Positions 7,414-17,899 of a stretch of 64,000 bases of DNA are shown here, one piece after another (within the stretch, counting starts at the first letter, position 1; each line of letters begins with the position of its first letter). Source of the stretch: Blastococcus saxobsidens DD2. GTDB taxonomy: Bacteria; Actinomycetota; Actinomycetes; Mycobacteriales; Geodermatophilaceae. The translations under genes were made by a program, and so were the position numbers. The notes below the pieces were generated by a model. The model was not told where the DNA came from, ran no database searches, and was given only the letters and a program-made list of their open reading frames with translations. The stretch covers positions 4,257,541 through 4,321,540 of the forward strand of contig NC_016943.1 of assembly GCF_000284015.1 (NCBI RefSeq), given 5' to 3'.

Positions 7414-8580
7414 TCACGCGTGCAGTGCCCGCAGCACCTCGTAGAAGGCGGCCTTGCTCTCGAAGCCGATGCCGGGGGTCTCGGTGAGCCGGACGTGGCT
7501 GTCCTCGACGACGGCGCCGTCGGCGAAGCCACCCGTGGGCTGGAACTCACCGGGGTAGGACTCGTTTCCGCCGAGCTTGAGCGCTGCGGCGATGTGCAGC
7601 GAGAACTGGTGCCCCCCGTGCGGGACGCAGCGCCGGGAGGACCAGCCGTGCTGGGCGAGCATCTCCTGGATCCGCAGGTACTCGGTGAGGCCGTAGCTCA
7701 GGGCCGGATCGACCTGGATGTAGTCCCGGTCCGGACGCATCCCGCCGTAGCGGATCAGGTTGCGCGCGTCCTGGAGCGAGAACAGGTTCTCGCCGGTCGC
7801 GATGGGGCCGCGGTACTGCTCCGAGACCACCGCGTTGAGCCGGTAGTCGAGCGGGTCACCGATCTCCTCGTACCAGAACAGGCCGTACGGTTCGATGGCC
7901 CTGCCGTACTCGAGCGCGGTGGCGAGGTCGAACCGGCCGTTGACGTCGACGGCCAGCCGGGACCCGTCGCCGTCGAGCACCTCCAGGACGGCCTCGATCC
8001 GCTCGAGGTCCTCGGCGAGGTCCGCGCCACCGATCTTCATCTTGACCACGCGGTAGCCCTGGTCGAGGAAGCCCTTCATCTCGTCCTGCAGGTCGCGCAA
8101 GGTCTTGCCGGGCGCGTAGTAGCCGCCGGCGGCGTAGACGAACACCTGCTCATCGGGCTCCCCGTCGCCGTAGCGGTCGGACAGCCACCGGTACAGCGGC
8201 TGCCCGGCGATCTTGGCGGCGAGGTCGAACAGCGCCATGTCGATGACGCCGACCGCCACCGAGCGCTCGCCGTGCCCACCCGGCTTCTCGTTGGTCATGA
8301 CCGCGCCCCACGCCCGGGCCGGATCGAGCTGACCGTCCTCGGCCAGCAGCGACTCCGGATCCGCGGCGAGGAGGCGCGGCACGACCCTCCGCCGGAGGAT
8401 CTCCCCTGCGCTGTAGCGGCCGTTGGAGTTGAACCCGTATCCGACCACCGGCTCGCCATCGCGCACGACGTCGGAGACGACCGCCACGATCGAGCAGTCC
8501 ATCGAACTGAAATCGATCCACGCGTTGCGGATGGACGAGCTGATGGGGACGACACCTTCATGCACCGAGACGATCTTCAC
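7414..8580 (-). CDS. Enolase-superfamily dehydratase, D(-)-tartrate dehydratase-like
   Basis: A 388-residue protein of the mandelate racemase/muconate cycloisomerase group. Key residues sit almost exactly where they lie in D-tartrate dehydratase: Lys180/Lys182 in VVKMKIGG, metal ligands Asp212 (VDVNGRFD), Glu238 (WYEEIGDP) and Glu264 (ATGENLF), and His321 in CVPHGGHQF. Length also matches that family (about 389). It should abstract a proton next to a carboxylate and eliminate water from a small sugar acid or tartrate. It is divergent from a GntR regulator with a shared operator, the usual layout for an acid-sugar catabolic gene. Substrate is inferred from active-site pattern only. Start is GTG. 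Confidence 0.8.
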   Translation of the reverse strand: MKIVSVHEGVVPISSSIRNAWIDFSSMDCSIVAVVSDVVRDGEPVVGYGFNSNGRYSAGEILRRRVVPRLLAADPESLLAEDGQLDPARAWGAVMTNEKPGGHGERSVAVGVIDMALFDLAAKIAGQPLYRWLSDRYGDGEPDEQVFVYAAGGYYAPGKTLRDLQDEMKGFLDQGYRVVKMKIGGADLAEDLERIEAVLEVLDGDGSRLAVDVNGRFDLATALEYGRAIEPYGLFWYEEIGDPLDYRLNAVVSEQYRGPIATGENLFSLQDARNLIRYGGMRPDRDYIQVDPALSYGLTEYLRIQEMLAQHGWSSRRCVPHGGHQFSLHIAAALKLGGNESYPGEFQPTGGFADGAVVEDSHVRLTETPGIGFESKAAFYEVLRALHA

Positions 8581-8600
8581 GGACGCTCCCGAGTCGGTTT

Positions 8601-8627
8601 TATAAATTACAACGACACGGTAGTGTC
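8601..8627. promoter_or_regulatory. Divergent promoter region with GntR operator candidate
   Basis: The 93-base gap between the dehydratase and gntR contains an unusually AT-rich patch (8598-8611, TTTATAAATTAC core) and a perfect inverted repeat GACAC-ggta-GTGTC at 8614-8627. TAGTGT at 8621-8626 could be the -10 box of gntR, so a protein on the palindrome would block gntR and probably both promoters. Confidence 0.5.
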
Positions 8628-8673
8628 AGTGCCGGCCGACGCACAAGGCAGGTCTCCGCGAGGGAGCGACCGC

Positions 8674-9378
8674 ATGACGACCGCGAACGTGTTCTCGAGC
8701 AAGGGCGACGCGGCGTACGCGGAGCTACGGGCCCGCATCCTGCGCGGCGACCTGCCGCCCGGGTCCCGCCTGGCCCAGCACGAGCTCGCCTCCACCCTCG
8801 GCATGAGCCTGACACCACTGCGCGAGGCGATCCGCCGGCTCAGCAGCGAGGGCCTGATCGACCTGGACACGCACCGGGACGCACGCGTCGCGGCAATGAA
8901 CGCCACCGAGGCGCGCCAGCTCTTCGAGGTGCGGCTGTCACTCGACCCGACCGCTGCCGGACTCGCGGCGGAACACCGTACGGAGGCCGACCTCGCCGCC
9001 CTCCGCGGCGCCGCGGACCGGTTGTTGCCGGTGACCAGGGCCTGGGGTGAGGACGCGCTCGACGCCCACCGCGCCTTCCACCGCGCCCTCTACGTCGCCT
9101 CGCACAACGACGTGCTCGTCAGGATGCTCGACGACCTGTGGGACAAGGGAGACCGCTACCGGAGGCTCGGGCTGGACCTTCCGCCCGGGGACCAGCCGCG
9201 CACCCGCGACCACCGCGAGCACCACGAGCTGGTGGAACTCATCACGGCCCGGGACTCCACCGGAGCCGCTGAGCTCATGCGGACCCACATCGAACGCAGC
9301 CTCACCGCCGCCGCGATCACGGCCCTCGAGCACCGCCGGCACGAGCAGGCGGACCCGGGCACCGGCAGCACCCGCTGA
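8674..9378 (+). CDS. GntR-family transcriptional regulator with FCD ligand domain
   Basis: A 234-residue regulator. Residues 13-75 form the winged HTH typical of the FadR subgroup (ELRARILRGDLPPGSRL, then MSLTPLREAIRRLSSEGLI). Residues about 85-215 form an all-helical FCD domain with likely metal ligands in DAHRAFHRALY, DHREHHELV and MRTHIERS. FCD regulators bind small carboxylates. Divergence from the tartrate dehydratase-like gene implies it senses that enzyme's substrate or product. ATG 8674 is chosen over the longer upstream frame because it directly follows a purine-rich site (AGGGAG) and aligns with the family N-terminus. Confidence 0.87.
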   Translation: MTTANVFSSKGDAAYAELRARILRGDLPPGSRLAQHELASTLGMSLTPLREAIRRLSSEGLIDLDTHRDARVAAMNATEARQLFEVRLSLDPTAAGLAAEHRTEADLAALRGAADRLLPVTRAWGEDALDAHRAFHRALYVASHNDVLVRMLDDLWDKGDRYRRLGLDLPPGDQPRTRDHREHHELVELITARDSTGAAELMRTHIERSLTAAAITALEHRRHEQADPGTGSTR

Positions 9379-9398
9379 ATCCGGCGGGCCGTGACCGG

Positions 9399-10277
9399 TC
9401 AGCGCTGACCGAGCTCCCGGGCCATCTGCTCCAGCCGGGCGATCCGCTCCGGCATGGGCGGGTGGCTGGCGAACATCGACGCCAGCCCCTGCCCGCGGAA
9501 GGGGTTGGCGATCATCAGGTGGCTCTGGGTGACCAGCCGTTCCTCCTGCGGCAGCGGGCGGGCGGCGGTACCCCGCTCGATGACGCGCAGCGCCTCGGCC
9601 AGGGCCAGTGGGTCCTGGGACAGCGCGGCCCCCGACGCGTCGGCCTGGAACTCACGGCTGCGGCTGACCGCCATCTGGACCAGCCCCGCGGCGATCGGCC
9701 CCAGCAGCATGAGCAGCAGCCCGCCGATCATGTTGCCGCCGCCGCGGTCCTCGTCGGACCGGCCGCCGAACAGCGACGCGAACATCGCCATGTGCGCCAG
9801 GTAGGTGATCACCGTGGCCATCGCCCCGGCGACGGAGCTGATCAGGATGTCGCGGTTGTAGACGTGCGAGAGCTCGTGGGCGAGCACGCCGCGCAGCTGG
9901 CGCCGGTCGAGCAGCTCGAGGATGCCCTGGGTGACGCAGACGGCGGCGTTGCGCGGGTTGCGGCCGGTGGCGAACGCGTTGGGCTGATTGGTCGGGCTGA
10001 CGTAGAGACGGGGCATCGGCTGCCGCGCCTCGGTGGCCAGCTCCCGGACGATCGCGTAGAGCTGCGGGGCCTGGGTCTCGGTGACCGGGAATGCCCGCAT
10101 CGACCGCAGGGCCAGCTTGTCGGAGTTGAAGTACGCGTACCCGTTGACGCCGAGGGCGATCAGCAGCGCGATGAACAGGCCACCGCGGCCACCGATGAGC
10201 GCGCCCGCCATCAGGATGAGCCCGCCCATGAGCCCGAGGAGGACGGCGGTCTTCAGTCCGTTGTTCCAGCGCTGCAC
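9399..10277 (-). CDS. htpX: HtpX-family membrane zinc metalloprotease
   Basis: A 292-residue integral membrane protease. Two N-terminal membrane helices (about residues 8-28 and 32-50) precede the zinc motif His134-Glu135-Leu-Ser-His138, with a further ligand region at SREFQAD (about 207-213). Two more hydrophobic segments lie near 145-170 and 184-203. HtpX degrades misfolded membrane proteins and is stress induced in other bacteria. The GTG at 10275-10277 is preferred because the sequence from [12 protein letters not shown] onward aligns with mycobacterial HtpX; longer upstream extensions are unlikely. It stands alone, convergent with gntR and divergent from korA. Confidence 0.9.
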   Translation of the reverse strand: MQRWNNGLKTAVLLGLMGGLILMAGALIGGRGGLFIALLIALGVNGYAYFNSDKLALRSMRAFPVTETQAPQLYAIVRELATEARQPMPRLYVSPTNQPNAFATGRNPRNAAVCVTQGILELLDRRQLRGVLAHELSHVYNRDILISSVAGAMATVITYLAHMAMFASLFGGRSDEDRGGGNMIGGLLLMLLGPIAAGLVQMAVSRSREFQADASGAALSQDPLALAEALRVIERGTAARPLPQEERLVTQSHLMIANPFRGQGLASMFASHPPMPERIARLEQMARELGQR

Positions 10278-10471
10278 GTCCGGTCCAACGCCGTCGCCCG
10301 GTCGCCCGTTCCCGCGCGGCAGGCCGCCGGGACGGCGCGGAATGACCGGACCGCCCGCGCGGTTGGCAGGAACGAGCGCGGTGGAATCCCTCGCCGCCCC
10401 AGCGTGTCCGGTTGCACATTCCCGGCGCCGACGCACGCACGTAACCTCGCCCGGTGGAGGTAGAACCGCTG

Positions 10472-12453
<1,982 letters not shown>

Positions 12454-12457
<4 letters not shown>

Positions 12458-13557
12458 CCACCATCGATCTCGGCATGCCCGCTGGGGCGTCGATCCCGCC
12501 CGGACCCATCGCGGACGCCATCACCGCCTCGGTCGAGAGCCACGGCGAGAAGCAGACCGCGCTCAAGGCCAAGGACCTCAAGACCGATCAGGAGGTCCGC
12601 TGGTGCCCGGGGTGCGGTGACTACGTCATCCTCAACGCGGTCCAGAGCTTCCTGCCCAGCCTCGGCATCGCCCGCGAGGACATGGTGATCGTGTCGGGGA
12701 TCGGCTGCTCGTCGCGCTTCCCGTACTACCTGAACACCTACGGGATGCACTCGATCCACGGCCGTGCCCCGGCGATCGCCACCGGCCTGGCCGCCTCCCG
12801 TCCCGACCTGTCGGTCTGGGTCGTCACCGGTGACGGCGACGCGCTGTCCATCGGCGGCAACCACCTGATCCACGCCCTGCGGCGCAACGTCAACATGACG
12901 ATCCTGCTGTTCAACAACCGGATCTACGGGCTCACCAAGGGCCAGTACTCCCCCACCTCCGAGGTCGGGAAGGTCACCAAGTCCACGCCGATGGGCTCGC
13001 TGGACCACCCGTTCAACCCGGTGTCGCTGGCCATCGGCGCCGACGCCACCTTCGTCGGCCGGGCGATGGACTCCGACCGCAAGGGGCTGACCGAGGTGCT
13101 GCGGCAGGCCGCCGAGCACCAGGGCACGTCGCTGGTCGAGATCTACCAGAACTGCAACATCTTCAACGACGGGGCGTTCGAGTTGCTGAAGGACCCGGCC
13201 ACGGGTCCGATGTGGACGATCCCGCTCGAGCACGGCAAGCCGCTGGTCTTCGGCCCGGACGGCGCCTCGTGCGTGGTCCGCGACGACTTCGGTGGACTGC
13301 GGATCGCCGAGACGAATCAGGTCGACGCGAGCGAGATCGTGGTGCACGACGCCACCCGCGAGGACCCGTCCTACGCGTTCGCGCTGTCCCGGCTGTCCTC
13401 GCAGGACCTCCGGTACACGCCGATGGGCGTCTTCCGGTCGGTCCAGAAGCCGTCGTACGACGCGATGATGGCCGAGCAGCTGCACGAGGCTCGCCTCGAG
13501 GGCTCCGGCGACCTCGCCGACCTGCTCGCCGGTGGCGACACCTGGGAAGTGCAATAA
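12454..13557 (+). CDS. korB: 2-oxoacid:ferredoxin oxidoreductase, beta subunit (KorB)
   Basis: A 367-residue thiamine diphosphate-binding subunit. Cluster cysteines are seen at Cys51 and Cys54 (RWCPGCGDY), Cys85 (GIGCSSRFP) and in YQNCNIFND. The ThDP/Mg site is GDGDALSIGGNH (about 126-137) with NNRIYGLTKGQY at 154-165. It transfers electrons from the 2-oxoacid to a [4Fe-4S] cluster and then to ferredoxin. It is translationally coupled to korA by a GTGA overlap. A hairpin lies just past the stop, so korAB is probably a two-gene operon. Confidence 0.93.
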
Positions 13558-13561
13558 CTCT

Positions 13562-13710
13562 GTCGTCCTCCGGACGACGCCGCGACCAGGTCCCGTCCTC
13601 TGGCTGAGTTGGGCCGCTTCGTCGGCCCTGCGCGGACCCCTGCGGGGCCTACTCGGGCCGACAGCTCAACATGCGCCTTCGGGCCCGTCCTCCTCCGGGA
13701 GGGCGGGCCC
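13562..13710. terminator. Hairpins downstream of korAB
   Basis: GTCGTCC-tcc-GGACGAC at 13562-13578 is a perfect 7-bp stem with a 3-base loop, five bases after the korB stop. A second long stem pairs GGGCCCGTCC (13681-13690) with GGGCGGGCCC (13701-13710), nine Watson-Crick pairs plus one wobble. No T run follows either, which is common in high-GC actinobacteria. The bases between hold no gene. Confidence 0.5.
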
Positions 13711-13757
13711 GCGGTCGCTGCCGGGCGGTCAGCCGTGCGCGATGGGCCCACCGCCGA

Positions 13758-13963
13758 TCAGCCGGTCCCATCTCGCGCATCCGGGCGTCCGAGGGCGCCG
13801 CGGTCACCCTCTTCGGCGGGTGCGCGGAGCACCGCGGTCAACACGGTCAGCGCATCGCGGAGCTCCCGACGCGTCGGGGCGGCGAACCCCAGCACGAGAC
13901 CCGCGCTGGCACCCGGCGCGCCGTCGAGGTGGTGCCGCGCCAGACCGTCGAGCGCGATCCCCG
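13758..13963 (-). pseudogene. 3' remnant of a MocR-type (GntR-aminotransferase) regulator gene
   Basis: The minus strand encodes only the C-terminal end of a MocR/PdxR-like regulator: IALDGLARHHLDG, then SAGLVLGFAAPTRRELRDAL and TVLTAVLRAP before a normal stop. Full proteins are about 450 residues, so more than 80 percent is missing. The reading frame upstream loses similarity at about 13960, where a second remnant on the opposite strand begins. Confidence 0.6.
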
Positions 13964-13965
13964 CC

Positions 13966-14181
13966 GCGGTGCTGGCCCTCGACCTCACCGAGGCGAGCGT
14001 GAAGATCCGCACCGGCCCGCCGGGCGACGACGAGAGCGACGTCGACGGGCCCGACCGGGTCTGGGCGGGCGTGCTGCCCCTGCGCACGGTGACCGGCGAG
14101 CCGGAACCCTGCCCGCTGCTGCCCGCGGACGTGCCGGTGCCCGCGCGGGTGCGGGACCGTCGGGTCAGCCTCGGGGCGTGA
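13966..14181 (+). pseudogene. 3' remnant of a pyridoxamine 5'-phosphate oxidase-like gene
   Basis: Starting at about 13966 the plus strand encodes the C-terminus of an FMN-binding split-barrel protein: VLALDLTEASVKIRTGPP, then VWAGVLPLRTVTGEPEP and PADVPVPARV. The N-terminal half with the start codon is absent. Genes of this family are often divergent from MocR regulators, and here the two 3' ends abut in exactly that orientation. The stop lies inside the 3' end of the convergent dehydrogenase gene. Confidence 0.62.
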
Positions 14182-15289
14182 TCCGCAGCAGCCGGTCGTC
14201 GCCGCCGTTGTCGGTGACGGCGTAGAGGGCGCCGTCCCCGCCCTGCTGCACGGTCCGCAGCCGGCCGTACGCGTCGTCGAGCTCGGGCACCTGGAACTGC
14301 CCGACGACGGCGCCGGCGTCGTCCAGCCGCAGTGCCAGCACGCCCTGGTCCTTGAGCAGCGCCACCAGCAGCTGCCCGTCGTAGTCGCCCCATTCCTCGC
14401 CCGCGACGAAGGTGGCGCCGCTGGTGGCGAGGGTCGAGTCGCCGGAGGACCAGACGGACGGGACCGCCCCGGGGATCGACGGGTCGGTCATCGGCACGCT
14501 TTCGTCGTAGGAGCCGCCGCCGTCGGGGTCCCAGCCGTAGTTGCCGCCCGCACGCAGCAGGTTGACCTCGTCGTCCCGGTCGGGGCCGTGCTCCACCGAG
14601 AACACCTGACCGGTGCCCGGCCGCACCGCGAGACCCTGCACGTTGCGGTGTCCGCTGGTCCAGACGGCGACCTCGCCGGTCGCCGGGTCGGCCCGCAGCA
14701 CCTTGCCGCCCAGGGAGTCGGGGTCCTGCGGCACCGTGCCGGTGGCGGTGTCGCCGGTGCCGATCAGCAGCGCACCGTCGGGCGCGAACTCCAGCCGGCA
14801 GCCGCCGTGCCGTCCGCTGCGCTCGTTGAGCGGCAGCCCGCCGACCAGCGGGTCGGCGACCCGGGTGGCCGACGACCAGTCGGGCGCCACGGTCCACGCG
14901 ACGACGTCGATGTCGCCGTCCTGGTCGCCCTGGCAGCTGTAGAGCCGCCGGTTCTCCGCGAAGTCGGGGTCCAGCGCCAGCCCCATCAGGCCGGTCTCCC
15001 CGTCTGCGAACAGGTCGCCGAAGTCGGCCCGGACCTCCTGCACCGTGCCGTCGAGCAGCACGGCGGTGAAGCCGCCCGCGCGCTCGTCCACCAGCAGCGT
15101 CCCGTCGGGGGCCTGCACGACGTCCCAGGGGTGGTCCAGGCCCTCGGCGAGCACCTCGACGTCGAGCGCCGGAGCGCCCGTGGGCGTACCGGTGGAAGTC
15201 GGCGGTGCCGGGCGGAGCCCCGGGTCGCCCTCAGCGGCGGAGCACCCGGTGAGCAGCGCGAGGACGGCCAGGCCGGCGAGGATCCGCAT
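14165..15289 (-). CDS. PQQ-dependent aldose sugar dehydrogenase-like lipoprotein
   Basis: A 374-residue secreted lipoprotein: signal peptide 1-15 with lipobox LLTGC (Cys16), a Pro/Thr-rich linker to about residue 40, then a six-bladed beta-propeller of the soluble glucose/sorbosone dehydrogenase family. Recognisable blade motifs are LDHPWDVVQAPDGTLLVDER, GLMGLALDPDF, SGRHGGCRLEFAPDG, GHRNVQGLAVRPGTG and HGPDRDDEVNLLRAGGNYGW. Such proteins oxidise aldoses outside the membrane using PQQ and Ca; many actinobacterial members have no proven activity. It ends 16 bases after the polyprenyl synthase gene and may be its last co-transcribed partner. Confidence 0.85.
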   Translation of the reverse strand: MRILAGLAVLALLTGCSAAEGDPGLRPAPPTSTGTPTGAPALDVEVLAEGLDHPWDVVQAPDGTLLVDERAGGFTAVLLDGTVQEVRADFGDLFADGETGLMGLALDPDFAENRRLYSCQGDQDGDIDVVAWTVAPDWSSATRVADPLVGGLPLNERSGRHGGCRLEFAPDGALLIGTGDTATGTVPQDPDSLGGKVLRADPATGEVAVWTSGHRNVQGLAVRPGTGQVFSVEHGPDRDDEVNLLRAGGNYGWDPDGGGSYDESVPMTDPSIPGAVPSVWSSGDSTLATSGATFVAGEEWGDYDGQLLVALLKDQGVLALRLDDAGAVVGQFQVPELDDAYGRLRTVQQGGDGALYAVTDNGGDDRLLRITPRG

Positions 15290-15305
15290 CCACCCAGCAT
15301 GCGCC

Positions 15306-16361
15306 TCAGCTGGTGCGGGTCACCACGTAGTCGCACAACGCCGACAGGGCGTCGCGGACGTCGCCGGCCGGAACGGCGTCCAGGCGGCCCCGCGCCCGGT
15401 CGGCGTACTGGCGCAGCACGTCGGTGGCGCGTGCCAGCGACCGCGAGGACCGCAGCAGCGCCAGCGCCTCGGCGTGCTCGGCGTCGTCGGTCACCGGGGC
15501 TGCGACGAGCTCGCGCAGCCGCGCCTCGGCGGGATCGTCGCCGGCCAGCGCGAACAGCACCGGCAACGTGGCGATCCCCTCGCGGAGGTCGGTCCCGGGC
15601 GACTTCCCGGACCCGCCCCCGGTGCTTACGATGTCGATCAGGTCGTCGGAGATCTGGAAGGCGACGCCGACCTCCTCGGCGAACTCCGTCAGGGCCGCCA
15701 CCAGCCCGGCCTCGACGCCGGCGAAGGAGGCACCGAACCGGGCCGACGTCGCCACCAGTGAACCGGTCTTGTCGGCCAGCACGTCCAGGTAGTGGGCGAC
15801 CGGGTCGTCGCCCGGCTGGGCACCGACGGTCTCGCGGATCTGGCCGGTGACCAGCCGCTCGAAGGTGCGCGCCTGGATGCGGACGGCCTCGGGACCCAGA
15901 TCGGCCAGGATGTCCGACGCGCGGGCGAAGAGCAGGTCGCCGGTGAGGATCGCCACGCTGTTGGTCCACCGGCTGTTGGCGCTCGGCGCTCCGCGCCGCA
16001 CCGCGGCCTCGTCCATGACGTCGTCGTGGTAGAGCGTCGCCAGGTGGGTCAGCTCGCAGACCACGGCCCCCTGCGTCACCTGCGGGGCGGTCGGGTTCCC
16101 GAGCTGGGCGGCGAGCAGGGCCAGCATCGGCCGGAAGCGCTTGCCCCCCGCGGCCATCAGGTGACCGGCCGCCTCCCGCACGAACGGGTGCTCGCTCCCG
16201 ACGGCGACGGCGAGCGCGGCCTCCACCCGGGCCAGCCCGTCCGCCAGCGCCTCCCCGAGAGCGCCCTCGGGGAGCCAGGGGCCGATGGTCGACGCCGGGG
16301 TGGAGATCCGGTGCCAGGCCTCGGGGGGAGTGCCGTCGACTGCGGCACGGGCTCCGGTCAT
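15306..16361 (-). CDS. Polyprenyl diphosphate synthase (menaquinone side chain)
   Basis: A 351-residue trans-prenyltransferase. Both aspartate-rich motifs are present: DDVMD at 113-117 in LYHDDVMDEAAVRRG and DDLID in FQISDDLIDIV; GGKRFRPML (72-80) binds isopentenyl diphosphate. It should extend allylic diphosphates to the C35-C45 chain that MenA attaches to the naphthoquinone. The start overlaps the nuoN stop (TGATG), so it is the tail of the nuo operon, tying side-chain supply to complex I. Exact product length cannot be read from sequence. Confidence 0.88.
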   Translation of the reverse strand: MTGARAAVDGTPPEAWHRISTPASTIGPWLPEGALGEALADGLARVEAALAVAVGSEHPFVREAAGHLMAAGGKRFRPMLALLAAQLGNPTAPQVTQGAVVCELTHLATLYHDDVMDEAAVRRGAPSANSRWTNSVAILTGDLLFARASDILADLGPEAVRIQARTFERLVTGQIRETVGAQPGDDPVAHYLDVLADKTGSLVATSARFGASFAGVEAGLVAALTEFAEEVGVAFQISDDLIDIVSTGGGSGKSPGTDLREGIATLPVLFALAGDDPAEARLRELVAAPVTDDAEHAEALALLRSSRSLARATDVLRQYADRARGRLDAVPAGDVRDALSALCDYVVTRTS

Positions 16362-17899
16362 CAACCGACGAAGATAGCCGCCTGCTCGGCGAGGTCGAGC
16401 ACCGCCCCGGGAAGGATGCCCAGCGCCAGGGTCGCCGTCGCGGTCACCGCCAGCACCAGGGTCGTCGGCAGCCCGGGAACGCCCACCGTCGGGCCGCCGG
16501 CGACCGGCTCGGAAAAGTACATGAGCACGATGACCCGCAGGTAGAAGAACGCGGCCACCGCACTGGCCAGCAGGGCGACGAGGACCAGCGGCCAGGCGCC
16601 CTCCTCGATCGCCGCCCGGAAGACGGCGAACTTGCCGGTGAAGCCCGCCGTGAGCGGGATGCCCGCCAGCGCCAGCAGGAACAGGCTCATCACCGCCGCG
16701 GTGAGCGGCGACCGCGCGGCCAGGCCCGCCCACTGCGACAGGTGGCTCGCCTCGCCGTCCCCGTCGCGCACCAGGGTGAGCACGGCGAAGGCGCCCAGCG
16801 TGGTCAGCCCGTACGTCAGCAGGTAGAACATCGTGGCCGCCAGGCCAGAGCCCTCGCCGCCGGCCCCGAGGCCGATCACGCCGGTGAGCAGGAATCCGGC
16901 GTGCGCCACCGAGGAGTAGGCGAGCATGCGCTTGAGGTCGGTCTGGGTCAGCCCCAGCACGGCGCCCACGATCATGGAGGCGATGGCCGCGGCGTAGATC
17001 AGCGGCCGCCAGGTCCACTCGGCGGCGCCGAAGGCGACGTAGAGCAGCCGGAGGATCGCGCCGAAGGCGGCGACCTTGGTGCAGGCGGCCATGAAGGCGG
17101 TGACCGGCGTGGGCGCCCCCTGGTAGACGTCCGGGGTCCAGGAGTGGAACGGCGCCACGCTGGCCTTGAACAGGAGCCCGACGATCAGCAGGGCCAGCCC
17201 GAGGGTCAGCAGCACGCCGCCGGCGTCGGCCGTCACGGCCTCGCGGACCACGCTCAGCCGGACGCTGCCGGTCGCGCCGTAGACCAGCGCCAGCCCGTAG
17301 AGGAAGAAGGCGGAGGCGAAGGCGCCCAGGAGGAAGTACTTGACCGCCGCCTCCTGCGAGAGCAGCCGGCGCCGCCGGGCCATCCCGCTGAGCAGGTACA
17401 GCGGCAGGCTCAGCACCTCCAGCGCCACGAACATGACCAGCAGGTCGTTGGCGGCGACGAACAGCATCATGCCGCCGATGGCGAACAGCGCCAGCGGGTA
17501 GACCTCGGTCTGCACCCGGGGAACCGTCGTCTGCTCACGGTCGCGCGGGCTGCCCGCCGGCACGGCGGCGCTCACCACGAACGCCGACCGCGCCGGGTCC
17601 AGCGCCCGCTCGGCGAACAGCAGCATCGACAGCGCCCCCAGGCCGGCGATCGTCGCCTGGAGGAACAGCGCCGCCCCGTCCACCGCCAGCGCACCCGCTG
17701 CGGTCACCTGCTCGGTGCCGGCGAGGAACAACGTGGCGACGAACGCGCCGATGGTGCCGGCCAGGGCCAGCCCCACCTGCGCCGGATGCCGCGCGTCGCG
17801 CGGCGCGAACGCCTCCACCAGGACCCCGATGCAGGCCGCGCCGAGCACGAACAGCAAGGGGGCCAGCGCCGCCAGGGAGAGGTCGGGCGCGTCGATCAT
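16361..17899 (-). CDS. nuoN: NADH-quinone oxidoreductase subunit N
   Basis: A 512-residue antiporter-like membrane subunit of complex I with about 14 hydrophobic segments. Typical features are the lysine- and histidine-bearing helices around VGLLFKASVAPFHSWTPDVY and the segment SMIVGAVLGLTQTDLKRML. It forms one of three proton channels in the membrane arm. It overlaps nuoM upstream by ATGA and the polyprenyl synthase downstream by one base. A short insertion (about residues 113-130, PAGSPRDREQTTVP) lies in a loop. Confidence 0.95.
   Translation of the reverse strand: MIDAPDLSLAALAPLLFVLGAACIGVLVEAFAPRDARHPAQVGLALAGTIGAFVATLFLAGTEQVTAAGALAVDGAALFLQATIAGLGALSMLLFAERALDPARSAFVVSAAVPAGSPRDREQTTVPRVQTEVYPLALFAIGGMMLFVAANDLLVMFVALEVLSLPLYLLSGMARRRRLLSQEAAVKYFLLGAFASAFFLYGLALVYGATGSVRLSVVREAVTADAGGVLLTLGLALLIVGLLFKASVAPFHSWTPDVYQGAPTPVTAFMAACTKVAAFGAILRLLYVAFGAAEWTWRPLIYAAAIASMIVGAVLGLTQTDLKRMLAYSSVAHAGFLLTGVIGLGAGGEGSGLAATMFYLLTYGLTTLGAFAVLTLVRDGDGEASHLSQWAGLAARSPLTAAVMSLFLLALAGIPLTAGFTGKFAVFRAAIEEGAWPLVLVALLASAVAAFFYLRVIVLMYFSEPVAGGPTVGVPGLPTTLVLAVTATATLALGILPGAVLDLAEQAAIFVG

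Noticed and set aside
7420-8673. N-terminal extension of the GntR regulator by over 400 residues
   Set aside because: It is the antisense of the dehydratase gene. The regulator aligns from the ATG at 8674.
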